From assembly GCA_016872225.1 (NCBI GenBank), contig VHAW01000030.1, positions 1 to 14,584 of the forward strand: DNA of 14,584 nucleotides, given 5' to 3'. The translations under genes were made by a program, and so were the position numbers. This DNA comes from Sphingomonadales bacterium (GTDB taxonomy: Bacteria; Bacteroidota; Bacteroidia; UBA7662). Of the stretch, positions 8,212 to 14,584 are shown in pieces. Within the stretch, counting starts at the first letter, position 1, and every line of letters starts with the position of its first letter. The notes beneath the pieces were generated by a model. The model did no database searches, was not told the DNA's origin, and was given only the letters and a program-made list of their open reading frames with translations.

Positions 8212-8793
8212 GTGCTGGGCCTCAAACTGCCCACTGATCCGCGATGGGCTGCAATTGCCGAAAAGTCTGTCGCCGACATTCTGGTGGATCACGCCTTTTG
8301 TGAGCAGAAGGCTGCGTCCTCTTGCATTTCTTTGATTGTGCAGTATCCGGATTACCCGAGGATTGTCGAGGAGCTTGCACCCATTGTCACCGAGGAATGG
8401 GGACATTTTCGGGCGGTCTTGGAGGAAATGTTCAAAAGGGGAATTACCCTGGGCCCACAGCGTAGTGACGAATACGTCGTCGCCTTGTTGGCTTTTCAGA
8501 CCAAGGGGCTCAGCAGGGAACAGAAACTCCTCGAAAGGCTTCTTTGTTGCGCCCTTATTGAAGCCCGTTCCTGCGAGCGTTTCCGATTGCTCTCCCTGCA
8601 TTGTACTGATGCCGATTTGCGTCGTTTTTACCACGCCTTTATGGTGAGCGAAGCCGGACATTATCGTTTGTTCATGGATCTTGCCGAGTCGTATTTTCCT
8701 AAGAACCAAGTTCGTGCACGGTGGGAAGAATATTTGCAATACGAGGCGAAGGTCATGGAAACCTTTAGTGTCCGTTCGGGTCGCATTCATTAA
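8212..8793 (+). CDS. miaE: tRNA-(ms2io6A)-hydroxylase (MiaE)
   Basis: Predicted non-haem diiron monooxygenase of 193 residues that hydroxylates the isopentenyl group of ms2i6A at tRNA position 37, using O2. The N-terminal LKLPTDPRW is characteristic of the family. The helical-bundle iron ligands are all visible: E31 (HAFCEQKAAS), E62-x-x-H65 (EEWGHF), E117 (IEARSCERF) and E147-x-x-H150 (SEAGHY). Translation starts at GTG 8212, two bases after the trxA stop. No in-frame ATG nearby would preserve the family N-terminus. msrC begins nine bases after its stop. Its substrate requires MiaA and MiaB, which are not in this window. Only the E-x-x-H pattern and the overall family likeness were judged by eye, but the match is strong throughout. 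Confidence 0.92.
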   Translation: MLGLKLPTDPRWAAIAEKSVADILVDHAFCEQKAASSCISLIVQYPDYPRIVEELAPIVTEEWGHFRAVLEEMFKRGITLGPQRSDEYVVALLAFQTKGLSREQKLLERLLCCALIEARSCERFRLLSLHCTDADLRRFYHAFMVSEAGHYRLFMDLAESYFPKNQVRARWEEYLQYEAKVMETFSVRSGRIH

Positions 8794-8802
8794 TTAAGGA
8801 TC

Positions 8803-9327
8803 ATGAGCTATGATTTGAATTACGATCAAACTCAGCCGTTAGATCGCGTCGCGCGTTACCGTCAAATGGCGGTAGATTGGGCTTCACTTTTCGACCCCAA
8901 TGCAGGCTGGACGGCCAATGCTGCTAATTTTTGTGCTTTGCTTGTTGCAGGTTTTGGATGGTGGTGGGTTGGTTTTTACAGGGTTCGCCGTGGCGATCAA
9001 ACTTTGGTCTTGGGCCCCTTTCAAGGGACCGTGGCCTGCACCACCATTCCGAAGGGCAAAGGCGTTTGTGGAACGGCTTGGGAACGCGATGAACCTTTGA
9101 TGGTGCCTGACGTAGATCAGTTCTCTGGACATATTGCATGCAGCAGTTTAAGCCGGTCGGAATTGGTCATCCCCCTTCACTCGATGGGTGAGGTGGTAGC
9201 GGTTCTTGATTTGGATAGCGTGGAAATCAATGACTTCGGACATGAGGACATCGAGGCCTTGATACCGATGTTGCAACTCCTTCAGTCCGCTTGGACTACC
9301 AGTTCCGGCGAAGAGTTCCCGGATTGA
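8803..9327 (+). CDS. msrC: Free methionine-(R)-sulfoxide reductase (GAF domain, fRMsr)
   Basis: Reduces free methionine-R-sulfoxide to methionine in the cytoplasm. The 174-residue protein is essentially one GAF domain. The family's cysteines are all in place: C79 in LGPFQGTVAC, C89 in GKGVCGTA (the catalytic position in the E. coli enzyme) and C113 in GHIACSS. Conserved GF/WVGFYR, SELVIPL and VLDLDS segments also fit, which separates it from signalling GAF proteins that lack these cysteines. It is third in the trxA-miaE cluster, nine bases after miaE. fRMsr enzymes are known to be recycled by thioredoxin-type reductants, so the pairing with trxA makes biochemical sense. The last 46 bases overlap the end of the minus-strand glycosyltransferase gene. 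No separate terminator is visible. Confidence 0.93.
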   Translation: MSYDLNYDQTQPLDRVARYRQMAVDWASLFDPNAGWTANAANFCALLVAGFGWWWVGFYRVRRGDQTLVLGPFQGTVACTTIPKGKGVCGTAWERDEPLMVPDVDQFSGHIACSSLSRSELVIPLHSMGEVVAVLDLDSVEINDFGHEDIEALIPMLQLLQSAWTTSSGEEFPD

Positions 9328-10496
9328 AATAACTCGCGGTAGAGTTCCCATTGCATCCTCATCCAGATGATCACACAAGGAAGAGCCTTGAGGTTATAAG
9401 GTTCAACCCAGGCTCGGCGCAGGGATGCCGGAAATAAATCGGTTGGGGACAAAACGGTGAGCACGAGTAATGCCCCCAACATCCAACGCATGAACGGAGT
9501 ATCTCTATGAAGCAGTAGCCACCACAGAGAAGGGGTTACTGCAATGACAAAGGTGGGCGATTCCGCTTTGTGGTTGAAGATGACCATCCAGATCATCAAA
9601 GCCGCTAGTCCCAGGGCTCGGTGTTTCGGGGTGGTTGTTCGACGAATTGCCCCCAACCATGGAACCATCATGATTACAAGACCGACGATAAGAACTACGC
9701 TCTTGTTCCAAAGGCCAGGCATAGTTTTCTCCAGGAAGCCCATCAACGAAATGCCGTAGGAGAGGCTATGATCTTGCTCCAGCATGCGCAGGTATTCCTG
9801 TATTTGCCATAAGTACACCGAAGGACTCATAACCAACAAGGGTAATGCCGCCAAAAGCAATCCCCATCCTAGCCCAAGAAGAAAATTACGACCCTTGTTC
9901 GGATAGGCTAACCAAAGTAGCAACGCGGCCCAACCGAATATTTTAATGAACCCTACTGTCATGATCATGCCAATGGCTCGCGAGGAGGAACCGCGTTCCC
10001 ATTCCCCCCATGCCCACATCAGTAAACCAGCAATCAAGGCATTGGATTGTTCGTTTTGAAGGGAGGTCAACAATTCCAAGGTTCCTAGGCCCAGCCACCA
10101 TCCCGCTAAAGAAGGAATGTTTACCGAAGAATTTTGTTGCCAAACCCGTATGCCTTTTAACCATACCCAAGCATTCAAAAAATTCCAAAGCAACAGGCCA
10201 ATGCTATCCGGTAACATCGCCCATGCTCCAAAAATCAAGGCAAACGTTGGGCTGTATTTGAATAAGTCCCAGTGTTCGTCGGGATAAAGGATATAGAGGC
10301 TTTGATGATGAATTAAATGAAAAAACGATTGCTTGAAAATCACATAATTGTTATAAGCCGTATAGAGGTGTTCGGTTTGACTGTGGGAGAAAGACATTAC
10401 CCAAAGGGATTGCAGCGAGGCAGCCAAACTCATGGTAGCCATGATTAAAGGCCAGAAAAATCGATGCTTGTAAAGCCGGGATGCGTAAGTGTTCAT
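9282..10496 (-). CDS. GT87/DUF2029-type integral membrane glycosyltransferase
   Basis: A 404-residue polytopic membrane protein. About nine or ten hydrophobic segments are visible, among them residues 15-35, about 78-112 (KYSPTFALIFGAWAML, then LLLWNFLNAWVW) and several in the C-terminal half such as FLLGLGWGLLLAALPLLV and ALGLAALMIWMVIF. The KYSPTFALIF...LLLWNFLN block is typical of DUF2029 (glycosyltransferase family 87). This family is related to mycobacterial alpha-mannosyltransferase PimE, which uses polyprenyl-phosphate sugars on the outer face of the inner membrane. Donor and acceptor here are unknown. Its ATG shares a base with the queG stop (TGATG), implying translational coupling. 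Its 3' end overlaps msrC by 46 bases on the opposite strand. Confidence 0.75.
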   Translation of the reverse strand: MNTYASRLYKHRFFWPLIMATMSLAASLQSLWVMSFSHSQTEHLYTAYNNYVIFKQSFFHLIHHQSLYILYPDEHWDLFKYSPTFALIFGAWAMLPDSIGLLLWNFLNAWVWLKGIRVWQQNSSVNIPSLAGWWLGLGTLELLTSLQNEQSNALIAGLLMWAWGEWERGSSSRAIGMIMTVGFIKIFGWAALLLWLAYPNKGRNFLLGLGWGLLLAALPLLVMSPSVYLWQIQEYLRMLEQDHSLSYGISLMGFLEKTMPGLWNKSVVLIVGLVIMMVPWLGAIRRTTTPKHRALGLAALMIWMVIFNHKAESPTFVIAVTPSLWWLLLHRDTPFMRWMLGALLVLTVLSPTDLFPASLRRAWVEPYNLKALPCVIIWMRMQWELYRELFQSGNSSPELVVQAD

Positions 10497-11467
10497 CAGG
10501 GAATGGTTAGAAATCGGATATTCTTTTGCATTCCTCCCAGACCAGCTCTGGTGATAGGGCTATGTTGGAATTTAGCTTCAAACTCGCTTTCGGACATGGA
10601 TAGCCACTCCTCTGCGCTTGGCCATGAGGCTTGCAAGGGTTGGAACCTAGGCTCTTGATGGGGTTTTGAAAATCGATTCCATGGACAGACTTCTTGACAG
10701 ATATCGCAACCAAAGGCCCATCCATCCATTTGGTTCTCAAATTGTTCTGGAATGTTTTGGCGTAATTCGATGGTCAAATACGAAATGCACTTGGAAGCAT
10801 CCAAACGGTATGCTTCAAGGGCATGGGTAGGACATGCGTCAATGCATCGGGTGCATTGGCCACAATGGTCCTGGACGGGGTCATCAGGCTCCAATTCCAG
10901 ATCGCATAGAATTTCGGAAAGGAAGAAATAACTCCCGGTTTGTTTTTGTAATAAATTGGTGTTCTTGCCAATCCATCCAGCTCCTGCGAGCGAGGCCCAG
11001 GATTTCTCCAGAAGAGGCGCTGAATCGGTAAATACCCTGTAGTTGAAGTTACCAAACTCGAATTTCATACGTTCCACCAAATGGTGCATTTTATCCTTCA
11101 AAACGCGGTGATAATCTTCGCCCCAGGCATAACGGGCAATTTTGGGATTCGTCGGATTTTGGGTTCGCATGGAATGCGAACGGGGAAGGGATGGGTCGGC
11201 TGAATTCCAAGCACTATCAGGAAAATAGTTGTGCAGAAGTACGATGACTGATCGGCACCCCTTAAGGAGTCGTCTTGGATCAAGACGCTCATCGAAATAA
11301 CGTTCCATGTAATGCATTTCGCCTTGACGGCCTTCTTTCAACCATGCCTCCAAGCGGTCACTTTCTTCGTCCAGCCTGCGGGCTGTTGCCACACCACAAT
11401 GCATGAACCCAGTCTCCGAAGCCATACGGATCAGGCTTTGTTTACGGGAAGAGGCTTGGATGTTCAT
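10496..11467 (-). CDS. queG: Epoxyqueuosine reductase
   Basis: Catalyses the last step of queuosine synthesis, reducing epoxyqueuosine to queuosine at the wobble base (position 34) of GUN-anticodon tRNAs. It uses cobalamin and two [4Fe-4S] clusters. I chose the ATG at 11467 (323 residues) over a TTG five codons upstream, since the shorter form matches the usual N-terminus. TDSAPLLEK carries the conserved catalytic aspartate (D148), and YAWGEDYH and AGAGWIGKNTNLL are family signatures. Cluster 1 is CGQCTRCIDACP (C202, C205, C208, C212), with C261 of the second motif likely crossing over as in ferredoxins. Cluster 2 cysteines are C228, C254, C257 and C261 (CDICQEVCPWN). It is divergent from priA across 73 bases. 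It is coupled by TGATG to the membrane glycosyltransferase, with no obvious functional link. Confidence 0.95.
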   Translation of the reverse strand: MNIQASSRKQSLIRMASETGFMHCGVATARRLDEESDRLEAWLKEGRQGEMHYMERYFDERLDPRRLLKGCRSVIVLLHNYFPDSAWNSADPSLPRSHSMRTQNPTNPKIARYAWGEDYHRVLKDKMHHLVERMKFEFGNFNYRVFTDSAPLLEKSWASLAGAGWIGKNTNLLQKQTGSYFFLSEILCDLELEPDDPVQDHCGQCTRCIDACPTHALEAYRLDASKCISYLTIELRQNIPEQFENQMDGWAFGCDICQEVCPWNRFSKPHQEPRFQPLQASWPSAEEWLSMSESEFEAKFQHSPITRAGLGGMQKNIRFLTIP

Positions 11468-11540
11468 AGATTGTTTGAGCAAATTACGAAGAGGGAGACC
11501 TCCATCGTAAGTCCGCTAGCTTTGTGGTTAGTTTTGTAAG

Positions 11541-14024
11541 GTGAGTAACCCCAAAACCTGGTATGTTGAGGTGATTTTGCCGCTGGGTGTGGAAGGGGTT
11601 TATACCTATGCCTTGCCTCTTGCGTGGACCTCGGCTCAATCCCAGCCTTTGGAATGGGTAGGCCGTATGCTTTTGGTTCCGCTAGGCAAGCGTAAACAGT
11701 ATAGCGGTTTGGTTTGGAACATTACCGACATACAACCCGCCTATGCGGTCAAAGAAGCCTTGGAAATTTTGGACTCATTGCCAGTTTGGGGCGCCAAGGG
11801 TCAGGCTTTATGGGCATGGATGATGGATTATTATTTCTGTGCACCGGGGTCGTTAATGCTTGCCGGATTGCCCTCCATGTTAAGAGTTTCTAGCGAATCC
11901 ATCTTTGTCGGCTTACCCTTGCAGGATGGACAAGATTCTTCTGTGTGGGATGGTCTCAAGCCGCTGACCTTATCCTTGTGGCATCATTTGATGCAGGGCA
12001 AGGGGTATTCCCTGGATGCCCTTACGGCATGGATGAAGCCTCATCCGGTATTGCCTCATTTAAAAACCTTGTTAGCGGCTGATTTGGTAGCAATCAAGGA
12101 ATCGTTGACCCGAGCTTTTCGTCCCAAGGTTGAATTGAGGTTTGCCTTGCATCCTGCATGGAAAGAACAAGGGTCAGAGTTGTTTGCCCGGCTAGAGAAA
12201 GCTCCCAAGCAGATCGAAATTCTGCTTGCCTTGATGGCGCTGAGTCCTCGCCACGAACCCGTACGGCTAAGCGATTTGAAAACCAAATTGAACTGGACCA
12301 GCAGTCCTTATGCGGTATTGAAAACCATGACTGATAAGGGTATCTTGGTCAAATCTTACCAAACGGTGAGTCGTGTTCGCTTACGCACTGGGCGTTGCCT
12401 TGAGCTCCAATGCACTTCTTCTCAAGAGCATGCTGTTAAGGCTTGTATCGAGTCTTTTGCCCAGAAAAAACCTGTGCTGTTGCATGGTGTTACGGGCAGT
12501 GGTAAAACCATGGTGTATCTGGCTTTGATTCGTCAAGCCTTGGCTCGAGGACAACAGGTTTTGTACCTCGTTCCTGAAATTGCCTTGACCCATCAGCTCG
12601 TGAATCGATTGGCAGATTATGTGGAAAGCGACGTCGGTGTCTATCATTCAAAGTATTCGGATAGCGAACGTGTTGAATTATGGAACAGTGTACGGGAGGG
12701 TTCCATTGCTATGGTGGTCGCCCCACGTTCTGGGATATTTCTGCCTTTGGTGCAATGGGGTCTTATCGTTGTGGACGAAGAGCATGACCCCTCGTATAAA
12801 CAGCAGGACAAAGCGCCCTATTACCAAGCAAGGGATGTGGCCCTTTGGTTTGGCGATCGTTGGGGAATCCCCGTGGTGTTAGGCTCGGCCACTCCTTCTC
12901 CTGAATCGTGGTTGGCGTGCAGTCGCTCCAAAATGACGAAAGTTACCTTACCCTCACGCTTTGCCGATCGACCCCTCCCGGTTTGGCAATGGGTGGATAC
13001 CCTCGCCGAAAGGTTAGCAGGTCGGATGCAGGGCGAATTTTCAACGACCCTGCTCGATGCAATCCACAAGGAATTGAAACAGGGCAATCAGGTGATTTTG
13101 TTCAAAAATCGAAGGGGATACGCACCGCAATTGGTGTGCGAAGATTGTTCATGGTCTGCGCGCTGCGATCAATGTGATCTTGCTCTTATTTACCACAAAT
13201 GGGAACATAGACTTCGTTGCCACGGTTGTGGACAGATTTTTGGTAAACCTCCTGCCTGTATTTCATGCGGAAGCACTCGTTTGAAATTTAAAGGCTACGG
13301 CACCGAAAAAATCGAAGAAGAATTGGAATTTTTATTGGAAGGCTATTCCATCGGACGATTGGATCAGGACAGTGTTCGGAGCAAATCGGCTTACGGTAAA
13401 ACGTTGGACGCTTTCGAAAAAGGCCAAATACAAGTCTTGGTAGGAACACAGATGGTGAGCAAAGGGTTGGATTTTCCACGAGTTAATTTGGTGGGAGTCC
13501 TTGACGCAGATCAAGGGTTGCAACGCGCTCATTTCCGCGCCCAAGAGCGAGCCTACCAACTGTTGGCTCAATTAGCAGGAAGGTCGGGAAGGCATCAAGG
13601 GACCGGGACTATACTTCTGCAAACGCGAATGCCTCATCACCCTTTCTTTGCCATGCTCCATGAGCAAGATTATGCATCTTTTATGGAACAGGAACTTATC
13701 TACAGGCAACAGTACCGTTATCCCCCGTATGTTCGTTTGATTCGCCTTACCCTTGGCCATCCATCGGCCCAGGTGCTTCAAAAATCTGCCGATACCTTGG
13801 CATCTTGGTGGAGACCATGGTTGGGGTCCCGTTTGTTTGGACCTGCCCCGCCTCTGACCGCCATGTTGCGCAACGAATACCTTATGGAGCTTTGGATTAA
13901 GGCCGAGAAAGACCCTCGCATTTTCCAAAAAATTCGCGAATCCCTTCCAAATTCTCTTTATCAACTCACCTTTATCCGGGAATTCAAAGGCCTACGGATT
14001 GTCTTTGATGTTGACCCTGAATAA
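11541..14024 (+). CDS. priA: Primosomal protein N' (replication restart helicase PriA)
   Basis: A 3'-5' DNA helicase that recognises stalled forks and reloads the replisome. The protein is 827 residues from a GTG start. There is no in-frame ATG near it, and the start of VSNPKTWYVEVILPL fits the family's DNA 3'-end-binding domain. Next come a winged-helix region (about 160-280), the helicase core with Walker A GVTGSGKT (316-323) and DEEH box D412-H415, and GSATPSPES. The zinc-binding insert has eight cysteines: C533, C536, C542, C545, C560, C563, C573 and C576. The later motif GTQMVSKGLDFP and LAGRSGR (motif VI) are intact. Length is somewhat over the E. coli protein (732). It is divergent from queG and followed 26 bases later by a DUF502 gene. 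Confidence 0.97.
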   Translation: MSNPKTWYVEVILPLGVEGVYTYALPLAWTSAQSQPLEWVGRMLLVPLGKRKQYSGLVWNITDIQPAYAVKEALEILDSLPVWGAKGQALWAWMMDYYFCAPGSLMLAGLPSMLRVSSESIFVGLPLQDGQDSSVWDGLKPLTLSLWHHLMQGKGYSLDALTAWMKPHPVLPHLKTLLAADLVAIKESLTRAFRPKVELRFALHPAWKEQGSELFARLEKAPKQIEILLALMALSPRHEPVRLSDLKTKLNWTSSPYAVLKTMTDKGILVKSYQTVSRVRLRTGRCLELQCTSSQEHAVKACIESFAQKKPVLLHGVTGSGKTMVYLALIRQALARGQQVLYLVPEIALTHQLVNRLADYVESDVGVYHSKYSDSERVELWNSVREGSIAMVVAPRSGIFLPLVQWGLIVVDEEHDPSYKQQDKAPYYQARDVALWFGDRWGIPVVLGSATPSPESWLACSRSKMTKVTLPSRFADRPLPVWQWVDTLAERLAGRMQGEFSTTLLDAIHKELKQGNQVILFKNRRGYAPQLVCEDCSWSARCDQCDLALIYHKWEHRLRCHGCGQIFGKPPACISCGSTRLKFKGYGTEKIEEELEFLLEGYSIGRLDQDSVRSKSAYGKTLDAFEKGQIQVLVGTQMVSKGLDFPRVNLVGVLDADQGLQRAHFRAQERAYQLLAQLAGRSGRHQGTGTILLQTRMPHHPFFAMLHEQDYASFMEQELIYRQQYRYPPYVRLIRLTLGHPSAQVLQKSADTLASWWRPWLGSRLFGPAPPLTAMLRNEYLMELWIKAEKDPRIFQKIRESLPNSLYQLTFIREFKGLRIVFDVDPE

Positions 14025-14045
14025 CCTATTCACCTCAATTTTTTG
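14018..14045 (+). terminator. Weak AT-rich inverted repeat plus T-run at the priA stop
   Basis: TGAATA (14018-14023), ACC, TATTCA (14027-14032) form a perfect six-pair inverted repeat spanning the priA stop codon. TTTTTT follows at 14039-14044. The stem is AT-rich and six bases separate it from the T-run, so it is at best a weak terminator. The next gene begins at 14051, and read-through from priA remains likely. Confidence 0.2.
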
Positions 14046-14050
14046 ATCCT

Positions 14051-14584
14051 ATGAAAACAAAAGCTAAAGCCCTCTTTCAATTTTTCGTGAATGGCTTGCT
14101 CTTATTGGCACCGGCCTTCATACCATTTTATGTCGCGTGGAAATTGTTTAATTGGTTGGACGGGTTGATTCAAACTGGAATCCCCGGCCTTGGTTTTTTA
14201 ATTTTGATTATAGTCATAACCACCTTTGGGTATTTGGGCTCCATGTTCCTTTTTCGACCTCTTTGGGCCAAGGTCGAGGAAATGTTGGGCAAAACCCCGC
14301 TGGTTAACCTTATTTACAATTCCATCAAGGACTTGGCCTCCGCCTTTATGGGTGATAAAAAGAAATTCAACCAAGCGGTAATAGTGGATTTGGGCAACGG
14401 CTGTTGGAAACCGGGATTTGTGACCCAGAGCATTATCCCCATCAATGGCTTGGAGGGTATGGTGTCCGTTTATTTTCCTCATTCCTACAACTTCTCGGGA
14501 AATGTTTTTTTTGTTTCAGCCAGCCAAGTGAAGACCCTTCAAATTCCTCCAACGGATTATATGAAGTTCATTGTTTCAGGTGGA
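14051..14584 (+). CDS. DUF502 family membrane protein (3' end outside window)
   Basis: The first 178 codons are present and the frame is open at the window edge, so the protein is truncated by the window. The ATG at 14051 is followed by a basic N-terminus and two transmembrane helices: about residues 9-33 (FFVNGLLLLAPAFIPFYVAW) and 45-68 (PGLGFLILIIVITTFGYLG). The remainder is a soluble domain with KTPLVNLIYNSIKDL (81-95), KPGFVTQSI, a central block where the family often has PTTPNPTSG (here VYFPHSYNFSG), and the terminal PPTDYMKFIVSGG. This arrangement matches DUF502. The biochemical role is unknown; members are thought to be inner-membrane proteins, some implicated in membrane homeostasis. 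It lies 26 bases after priA and may be read from the same transcript. Confidence 0.85.
   Translation, partial: MKTKAKALFQFFVNGLLLLAPAFIPFYVAWKLFNWLDGLIQTGIPGLGFLILIIVITTFGYLGSMFLFRPLWAKVEEMLGKTPLVNLIYNSIKDLASAFMGDKKKFNQAVIVDLGNGCWKPGFVTQSIIPINGLEGMVSVYFPHSYNFSGNVFFVSASQVKTLQIPPTDYMKFIVSGG

Noticed and set aside
8206..8790. A 194-residue open frame antisense to the whole of miaE
   Set aside because: It mirrors miaE almost exactly in extent, has no recognisable domain and is explained by codon bias leaving the opposite frame open. miaE itself matches its family end to end.
9312..9349. Direct repeat AGAGTTCCC (9312-9320 and 9341-9349) and a 5-pair AACTC/GAGTT stem near the msrC end
   Set aside because: Short, within the coding sequence of the minus-strand gene, and without a T-run, so neither a mobile-element repeat nor a terminator is supported.
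11494..11503. GGAG-AC-CTCC inverted repeat between queG and priA as an operator
   Set aside because: Four-base half-sites with a two-base gap are expected often by chance, and no second copy was seen.
11529..11536. TAGTTTTG just before the priA GTG, matching the -7 box TAnnTTTG
   Set aside because: No TTTG lies 17-23 bases upstream, and transcription would start at or beyond the start codon.
1..14584. Defence island, phage, CRISPR, toxin-antitoxin or biosynthetic cluster
   Set aside because: Nearly all the sequence is taken up by recognisable core genes. No integrase, transposase, repeat array, tRNA attachment site or unusual small-gene cluster was found.

Overview
The window is an ordinary, densely packed chromosomal segment, most likely from a member of the Bacteroidota (Cytophagales/Sphingobacteriales/Flavobacteriales-like). 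The reasons are the DNA polymerase III alpha subunit with a DnaQ-type exonuclease fused to its N-terminus, the family flavour of the thioredoxin, QueG and methyltransferase proteins, the lack of clear Shine-Dalgarno sequences before most starts, and a candidate TTTG / TAnnTTTG promoter. The genus cannot be named from the sequence alone. No phage, transposon, CRISPR, defence, secondary-metabolite or RNA gene was seen, and no gap between genes exceeds about 90 bases.

Layout, left to right. (1) Plus strand, about 41-7802: a LolA-like exported protein, lysyl-tRNA synthetase (lysS), a RlmI-like SAM methyltransferase and the exonuclease-fused dnaE. The last three are only 2 and 5 bases apart and are probably one transcript. 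(2) Plus strand, 7803-9327: an 86-base intergenic region with an exact consensus sigma-54 promoter overlapping a possible Bacteroidota housekeeping promoter. It is followed by the tight cluster trxA - miaE - msrC (thioredoxin, tRNA ms2io6A hydroxylase, free methionine-R-sulfoxide reductase). (3) Minus strand, 11467-9282: queG (epoxyqueuosine reductase) and a GT87/DUF2029 membrane glycosyltransferase joined by a TGATG stop/start overlap. The end of the glycosyltransferase gene overlaps the end of msrC by 46 bases, tail to tail. (4) Plus strand, 11541-14584: priA (primosomal helicase), divergent from queG, then the start of a DUF502 membrane protein that runs off the window.

The genes serve core functions: translation and tRNA modification (lysS, miaE, queG, perhaps the methyltransferase), replication and restart (dnaE, priA), redox and methionine repair (trxA, msrC), and the envelope (LolA-like, GT87, DUF502). 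No previously undescribed system is evident. The most unusual signal is regulatory: a perfect sigma-54 promoter in front of a thioredoxin / oxygen-dependent tRNA hydroxylase / methionine sulfoxide reductase cluster, overlapping a candidate housekeeping promoter.
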